Made by a program: the position numbers and the translations under genes. The notes below the pieces were generated by a model. That model was not told the origin of the DNA and did not search any database. It saw only the letters and a list, made by a program, of their open reading frames with translations. Of a stretch of DNA of 10,002 nucleotides, positions 6,959 to 10,002 are shown in pieces. Within the stretch, counting starts at the first letter, position 1. Each line of letters starts with the position of its first letter. The DNA comes from an uncultured Azospirillum sp. (GTDB lineage: Bacteria; Pseudomonadota; Alphaproteobacteria; RF32; CAG-239), in the NCBI GenBank assembly GCA_902489675.1, contig CABUAP010000038.1:1-10002 (forward strand), written 5' to 3'.

Positions 6959-6970
6959 AAAAGGAAGCTT
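6942..6970. promoter_or_regulatory. Palindrome overlapping the nuclease -10 region, possible operator
   Basis: AAGCTTGCCTTT (6942-6953) and AAAGGAAGCTT (6960-6970) are inverted repeats that pair over 11 bp with one bulged G around ATAATA. The symmetric site covers the -10 box and the predicted start of transcription, where a repressor would block the promoter. It lacks a following T tract, so it is not a typical terminator. No regulator that binds it can be named. Confidence 0.45.
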
Positions 6971-6992
6971 AAAAACCTGCGGGGGAATAGGA

Positions 6993-7469
6993 ATGAAACA
7001 GTTTTTTTGTCTTTTGATCGGATGTTTGTATGCTGTCGGCGCCGTTGCCGCCGAGGATGTCCATGTGGTGGACGGGGACAGTTTGGAGATGAGGGATGTG
7101 CGGATCCGTCTGGAAGGAATCGACTCGCCCGAATATTATCAGGACTGCCGTTATGCCAATAAAAAGAAATATGCCTGCGGGCTTGAAGCCAAGGAGTATC
7201 TGCAAAGTTTGGTCAATCGGGGAAAAGTGACTTGTGTCGAACTTGATCTGGATCGGTATAAGCGCAGTCTTTGCACCTGTTATGTGACCAACAAAATCGG
7301 CGAAAAATTTAATTTGAACGAGGAGATGGTCAGAGCCGGCTGGGCAGTGGTTTATAAAAACAAATATTCCGATTATTCTGCCGCCGAGACCGAAGCAAAA
7401 CAAGAAAAACGCGGAATGTGGCAGGGAAAATTTATGAAGCCGCAATTGTATCGGATTCTTAATAAATAA
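6993..7469 (+). CDS. Secreted staphylococcal-nuclease-like (thermonuclease family) protein
   Basis: Predicted calcium-dependent phosphodiesterase that cleaves DNA or RNA outside the cytoplasm. From the ATG at 6993 the protein has 158 residues. It begins with a Sec signal peptide (MKQFFCLLIGCLYAVGAVAA, likely cut after Ala20), followed directly by the SNase fold. The active-site positions are kept: RLEGIDSPE gives R39, D44 and E47 (equivalent to Arg35, Asp40 and Glu43 of the S. aureus enzyme), and DRYKRSL gives R91 (Arg87). RAGWAVVY is also typical of the family. I preferred 6993 to a TTG at 6930 because it has a purine-rich GGGGGAATAGGA leader and exposes the signal peptide. LIGC at residues 8-11 looks like a lipobox but sits after too short a hydrophobic stretch. 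Mature cysteines at 52, 62, 81, 94 and 96 suggest disulfides. A role in nutrient scavenging is inferred. Confidence 0.92.
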   Translation: MKQFFCLLIGCLYAVGAVAAEDVHVVDGDSLEMRDVRIRLEGIDSPEYYQDCRYANKKKYACGLEAKEYLQSLVNRGKVTCVELDLDRYKRSLCTCYVTNKIGEKFNLNEEMVRAGWAVVYKNKYSDYSAAETEAKQEKRGMWQGKFMKPQLYRILNK

Positions 7470-7496
7470 GATTTCTCCTATTTTGTTAAAATGTTG

Positions 7497-7524
7497 TTGA
7501 CAGCAAAAAAAAGTTATGTATATT
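7497..7524 (+). promoter_or_regulatory. Promoter of the rplU-rpmA operon
   Basis: A perfect TTGACA (7497-7502) is followed after 16 bases by TATATT (7519-7524, five of six matches). Transcription would start near 7531, giving a leader of about 45 nt that is AT-rich and shows no convincing hairpin. Strength near consensus fits a ribosomal-protein operon. Confidence 0.8.
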
Positions 7525-7575
7525 GCAAACAACGTTTTGTGTTTAAATAATCAAAATAAAAATTAGGTGAGAAAA

Positions 7576-7872
7576 ATGTACGCAGTAATTAAAACAGGCG
7601 GAAAACAGTACAAAGTCGCTTCCGGTGATGTTATCAAAGTTGAAAAACTGGCCGGTGATGAAGGCAGCGAAGTTATTTTCAACGAAGTTTTGGCTTTGGG
7701 TGACAATGTCGGTAAACCGCTGGTTGCCGGTGCATCGGTTAAGGCAACCATTTTGAAACAGGCTAAGGCTGATAAGGTTATCGTTTTCAAAAAGAAAAGA
7801 AGACAGAACTATCGCCGCAAAAACGGCCACAGACAGAATATTACTATTGTTAAAATTGCAGAAATTGCATAA
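7576..7872 (+). CDS. rplU: 50S ribosomal protein L21
   Basis: Large-subunit ribosomal protein that binds 23S rRNA. The N-terminus MYAVIKTGGKQYKVASGDVI and the basic FKKKRRQNYRRKNGHRQ near the C-terminus are diagnostic of L21. The length of 98 residues is close to the family's usual 100-105. I chose ATG 7576, which follows AGGTGA (7565-7570) by five bases and gives the standard MYAVI start; an in-frame GTG at 7567 would lie inside that ribosome binding site. It is the first gene of the rplU-rpmA pair, read from the promoter at 7497-7524. Confidence 0.98.
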   Translation: MYAVIKTGGKQYKVASGDVIKVEKLAGDEGSEVIFNEVLALGDNVGKPLVAGASVKATILKQAKADKVIVFKKKRRQNYRRKNGHRQNITIVKIAEIA

Positions 7873-7899
7873 GCAATAGGTTTTTTAGGAGATTTAGTT

Positions 7900-8151
7900 A
7901 TGGCACATAAGAAATCAGGTGGCAGTACTTCCAACGGACGCGATACCGAAGGCCGTCGTTTGGGTTTGAAAAAATCCGGCGGTCAGGCTGTTATTGCCGG
8001 AAACATCATTATCCGTCAGCGCGGAACCAAATATCATCCCGGTGAAAATGTCGGACTTGGAAAAGACCATACCATTTTCGCTTTGACCGAAGGAAAAGTT
8101 TCTTTCAAGAAATCGGGTGATAAGACGGTTGTTTCCGTTGTTACCGAATAA
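7900..8151 (+). CDS. rpmA: 50S ribosomal protein L27
   Basis: Large-subunit ribosomal protein whose N-terminal tail reaches the peptidyl-transferase centre. The sequence starts MAHKKSGGSTSNGRDTEGRR, the classic L27 opening, and has 83 residues, a typical length. There is no cleavable N-terminal propeptide of the kind found in Firmicutes, which agrees with a proteobacterial host. TAGGAGA lies just upstream of the ATG. It begins 27 bp after rplU and is followed by a terminator, so rplU and rpmA can form a two-gene unit. Confidence 0.98.
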   Translation: MAHKKSGGSTSNGRDTEGRRLGLKKSGGQAVIAGNIIIRQRGTKYHPGENVGLGKDHTIFALTEGKVSFKKSGDKTVVSVVTE

Positions 8152-8172
8152 CTTGACTGAGAGTTTTATGGC

Positions 8173-8204
8173 GGAGGGGGTGTCAAAACCCCCTTCATTT
8201 TTTT
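8173..8204 (+). terminator. Rho-independent terminator between rpmA and obg
   Basis: GGAGGGGG (8173-8180) pairs with CCCCCTTC (8189-8196) over 8 bp including one G-U, around an 8-nt loop, and is followed by A and seven T residues. It lies 21 bp past the rpmA stop codon. The obg start codon follows only 14 bases later, so obg expression must come from read-through or from a promoter inside this short space. Confidence 0.88.
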
Positions 8205-8218
8205 GAAAGAGAGCGGTT

Positions 8219-9277
8219 ATGAAATTTTTGGATCAGGCTAAAATTTTTGTGAAGTCGGGTGACGGCGGAGCCGGATGTGTTTCTTTCCGCCGGGAAAAAT
8301 ATATTGAGTTCGGCGGACCGAACGGCGGTGACGGCGGCAAGGGCGGAAGTATCTATTTTGAGGCCGTTTCTAACCTGAATACGCTGATTGATTTTCGTTA
8401 TACCCAGCATTTTAAGGCGAAAAAGGGGCAAAACGGAATGGGATCGGACAAAAACGGCAGCAAGGCGCCGGACATTGTTATCAAAGTGCCGGTCGGAACG
8501 GAGATTGTGGCCGAAGACGGAGAAACAGTGTTGGCCGATATGGTGAAACCGGGGCAGATTTATCTGGCCGCCAAAGGCGGTGACGGCGGTCGCGGCAATA
8601 CCACATTTAAAAGCTCTACCAATCAGGCGCCGCGTTATGCCGAACCGGGCTGGCCGGGTGAGGAAAAGTGGTTATGGCTCAGGCTTAAAATTATTGCCGA
8701 TGTCGGTTTGATCGGAATGCCCAATGCCGGCAAGTCTACTTTCTTGACTGCCGTTACCAAAGCGCGGCCAAAAATTGCCGATTATCCTTTTACGACACTG
8801 CATCCCAACCTAGGGGTGGCCTGGGTAGACGGTTATGAGATGGTTTTGGCCGATATTCCGGGGCTGATTGAAGGCGCGCACGAGGGCGTTGGTCTGGGGG
8901 ATCGTTTTCTGAAACATATTGAACGTTGCGAAGTGTTTTTGCATTTGATCGATATTACCTCCGAAGATGTGCTGAAAGCCTATCAGGATATTCGTAAAGA
9001 GTTGGAGTTGTATGATCGGGGGTTAGCGGACAAGCCCGAAGTGGTGGCACTGAACAAATGCGATGCGTTGCCCGAAGAAGAAACGGCGGCAAAGGTGAAG
9101 GAGCTGGAAAAAGCGATCGGAAAGAAAGTGTATCCGATTTCGGCCGTTGCCAAAAAAGGTGTGTTTGATTGTCTGCTTGATCTTAATCGTTATATTAAAA
9201 GAGAACGGAAAAAGGAAGATGAGGAAGAGGAAACCGCAGCACCGGTTTCGGAAAAATCATCGTGGTCACCGTTATAA
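8219..9277 (+). CDS. obgE: Obg/CgtA-family GTPase
   Basis: Essential GTPase that associates with the 50S subunit and acts in late ribosome assembly and stress signalling. The Gly-rich Obg fold fills residues 1 to about 158 (GDGGAGCVSFRREKYIEFGG and later GGDGGRGN). The GTPase domain has G1 GMPNAGKST (about 166-174), switch region DYPFTTLHPNLG, G3 DIPGL (about 211-215), G4 NKCD (about 278-281) and G5 SAVA (about 307-310). It ends in a short acidic tail (KKEDEEEETAAP) without the longer C-terminal OCT domain of Bacillus Obg. The total of 352 residues is close to Caulobacter CgtA. The ribosome binding site is weak (GAGAG-like). It sits between rpmA and rsfS, a common setting. All catalytic motifs are intact. 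Confidence 0.98.
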   Translation: MKFLDQAKIFVKSGDGGAGCVSFRREKYIEFGGPNGGDGGKGGSIYFEAVSNLNTLIDFRYTQHFKAKKGQNGMGSDKNGSKAPDIVIKVPVGTEIVAEDGETVLADMVKPGQIYLAAKGGDGGRGNTTFKSSTNQAPRYAEPGWPGEEKWLWLRLKIIADVGLIGMPNAGKSTFLTAVTKARPKIADYPFTTLHPNLGVAWVDGYEMVLADIPGLIEGAHEGVGLGDRFLKHIERCEVFLHLIDITSEDVLKAYQDIRKELELYDRGLADKPEVVALNKCDALPEEETAAKVKELEKAIGKKVYPISAVAKKGVFDCLLDLNRYIKRERKKEDEEEETAAPVSEKSSWSPL

Positions 9278-9297
9278 AAAAATAAGGAGTAAAAAAT

Positions 9298-9657
9298 TTG
9301 CTGAATAAGGAAATTAAAGAGGAACAGAATCAGGTTTTGGATATCATTACGGCCAGTTTGGAAGACGGTAAAGCCGAAGATATGGTTGTGATTGATCTGC
9401 GCGGCAAAACTTCGATTGCCAACGAAATGGTGGTGGCTTCGGGTACTTCCGACCGGCATGTGATTTCGCTGGCCCAGCGGGTACAGGAAAATCTGAAAGC
9501 CGCCGGCTACAAGTCTGTCAGTGAAGGAGAAGCCAAAGGCGACTGGGTGCTGATCGATGCTTATGACGTGATCGTCCACCTTTTCCGCCCCGAGGTAAGG
9601 GAATTTTACAATCTGGAAAAGATGTGGCAGTCTGCCGCCAATCTGCGTAAGGAGTAG
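9298..9657 (+). CDS. rsfS: Ribosomal silencing factor RsfS
   Basis: RsfS binds L14 on the 50S subunit, blocks joining to the 30S subunit and so damps translation under starvation. The 119 residues match the family (older name YbeB/Iojap), with DIRG-like VVIDLRGKTSIANEMVVASG, TSDRHV and the signature GDWVLIDAYDVIVHLFRPEV followed by REFYNLEKMW. The start is TTG at 9298, chosen because AAGGAG (9284-9289) lies eight bases upstream and no ATG or GTG fits. The gene begins 20 bp after obg and is probably co-transcribed with it. It is often linked to nadD and rlmH in other proteobacteria; neither is visible before the terminator and insertion sequence that follow. Confidence 0.96.
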   Translation: MLNKEIKEEQNQVLDIITASLEDGKAEDMVVIDLRGKTSIANEMVVASGTSDRHVISLAQRVQENLKAAGYKSVSEGEAKGDWVLIDAYDVIVHLFRPEVREFYNLEKMWQSAANLRKE

Positions 9658-9680
9658 GTTGTTCGGCAACGGTTTTTGAG

Positions 9681-9705
9681 GGCCGGCGTGTGAGCCGGCC
9701 TTTTT
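9681..9705 (+). terminator. Rho-independent terminator after rsfS
   Basis: A perfect 7-bp GC stem (GGCCGGC at 9681-9687 with GCCGGCC at 9694-9700) around a 6-nt loop is followed by five T residues. It starts 23 bp after the rsfS stop codon and insulates the operon from the insertion sequence. Confidence 0.92.
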
Positions 9706-9763
9706 GTATCTTGAACCCCCCGGGTAGGCCGGTAGTTCCAAAAAGCTTATAGCTTTGCCCAAA

Positions 9764-9828
9764 AAAAATTCCTTTGTTATACAGGAAGTGACAACCAGCA
9801 AGAAGTCACAAAAAACAAAGGAATTTTT
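9764..9828 (+). promoter_or_regulatory. IS200 5' untranslated stem-loop including the transposase ribosome binding site
   Basis: A perfect 15-bp inverted repeat (9764-9778 with 9814-9828) encloses a smaller GTGAC/GTCAC hairpin (9788-9792 with 9805-9809). The right arm contains AAAGGAA, the only good ribosome binding site for the ATG at 9832. In the folded transcript this site would be paired and translation kept low. In IS200 of Salmonella a comparable leader structure blocks read-through and sequesters the ribosome binding site; the same role here is inferred. Confidence 0.7.
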
Positions 9829-9831
9829 ACA

Positions 9832-10002
9832 ATGGATAAATTAACGTTATCACATACCACATGGGAATGCAAGTACCATGTTGTATTTGCACCAAAAAAT
9901 CGCAGAAAGGCATTTTATGGAAGTCGTCGTTTAGAAATAGGAAGTATTTTAAGGCAGCTCTGTAAATGGAAAGGTATAGAAATTATGGAAGCAGAAGTAT
10001 GT
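9832..10002 (+). CDS. tnpA: IS200-type Y1 (HUH) transposase TnpA, N-terminal part
   Basis: Single-strand transposase that cuts and rejoins DNA at subterminal hairpins through one catalytic tyrosine. Only the first 57 codons are in the window and the frame is open at the edge. The peptide begins MDKLTLSHTTWECKYHVVFA and continues PKNRRKAFYG, LEIGSILRQL and CKWKGIEIMEAEVC, which matches the start of IS200-group TnpA proteins. The HUH histidine motif (expected within the next few residues) and the catalytic tyrosine lie beyond the window, so integrity of the active site cannot be judged. Full length should be about 150 residues. No tnpB is visible in the window. Confidence 0.92.
   Translation, partial: MDKLTLSHTTWECKYHVVFAPKNRRKAFYGSRRLEIGSILRQLCKWKGIEIMEAEVC

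Larger units (their letters stand above)
9714..10002 (+). mobile_element. IS200-type insertion sequence, left end and 5' part (truncated by the window edge)
   Basis: The element is identified by its transposase start at 9832. Elements of this family end in subterminal hairpins and do not duplicate the target. Two candidate left-end hairpins are visible: an interrupted palindrome at 9714-9737 (AAC, CCGG, loop GTAGG, CCGG, GTT) and AAAGCT-TAT-AGCTTT at 9742-9756. The exact left boundary cannot be fixed without the right end or an empty site. It lies between the rsfS terminator (9705) and 9742; the start given is the outer palindrome. Confidence 0.8.

Noticed and set aside
6993..7025. Lipobox LIGC in the nuclease signal peptide
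   Set aside because: The hydrophobic stretch before the Cys is too short for a lipoprotein signal, while a standard AVAA cleavage site follows at residue 20.
6969..7532. Minus-strand open frame of 187 codons opposite the nuclease
   Set aside because: The plus-strand nuclease has signal peptide, catalytic residues and promoter; the opposite frame has none.
9190..9801. Minus-strand open frame opposite rsfS running into the insertion sequence
   Set aside because: It spans rsfS, its terminator and the IS left end, which are unrelated units; it must be fortuitous.

Overview
The window reads as chromosome of a Gram-negative bacterium, most likely an alphaproteobacterium. The grounds are protein style and gene order: uvrC next to pgsA, an OmpR/EnvZ-type pair, rplU-rpmA-obg-rsfS, a short CgtA-length Obg, an L27 without a propeptide, and an outer-membrane-type lipoprotein. 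The lineage is inferred from family knowledge; no search was run. Most of the window is ordinary housekeeping DNA. The accessory features are one non-coding repeat region, two unrecognised proteins and an IS200-type element at the right edge.

Left block (1-4281), plus strand: the 3' part of uvrC (nucleotide excision repair), pgsA (phosphatidylglycerophosphate synthase, with an unusual basic tail of about 100 residues), an OmpR-family response regulator and its EnvZ-like histidine kinase. Short spacers (61, 18 and 27 bp) and a terminator after the kinase suggest co-transcription. Lipid synthesis and an envelope-sensing two-component system would then share a transcript.

Middle block (4282-6992): a gene for an acidic protein with a folded-looking C-terminal domain that I do not recognise, followed by a strong terminator. 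Next comes about 440 bp of non-coding DNA (5423-5859). It is built from three degenerate copies of a roughly 130-bp unit with conserved hairpins, and the first copy is interrupted by an extra 132 bp that is itself rich in hairpins. It ends in a bidirectional terminator. A minus-strand lipoprotein gene of unknown function follows, divergent from a secreted staphylococcal-nuclease-like gene. The nuclease promoter overlaps a palindrome.

Right block (6993-9705): the secreted nuclease, then rplU-rpmA from a near-consensus promoter, a terminator, obg and rsfS (50S assembly factors), and a further terminator. All serve ribosome biogenesis.

Right edge (about 9714-10002): the left end and the first 57 codons of an IS200-type Y1 transposase gene, with a long 5' inverted repeat that includes its ribosome binding site. 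It lies just past the rsfS terminator, so insertion has not disrupted the operon. No tRNA, rRNA, CRISPR array or phage gene was seen.
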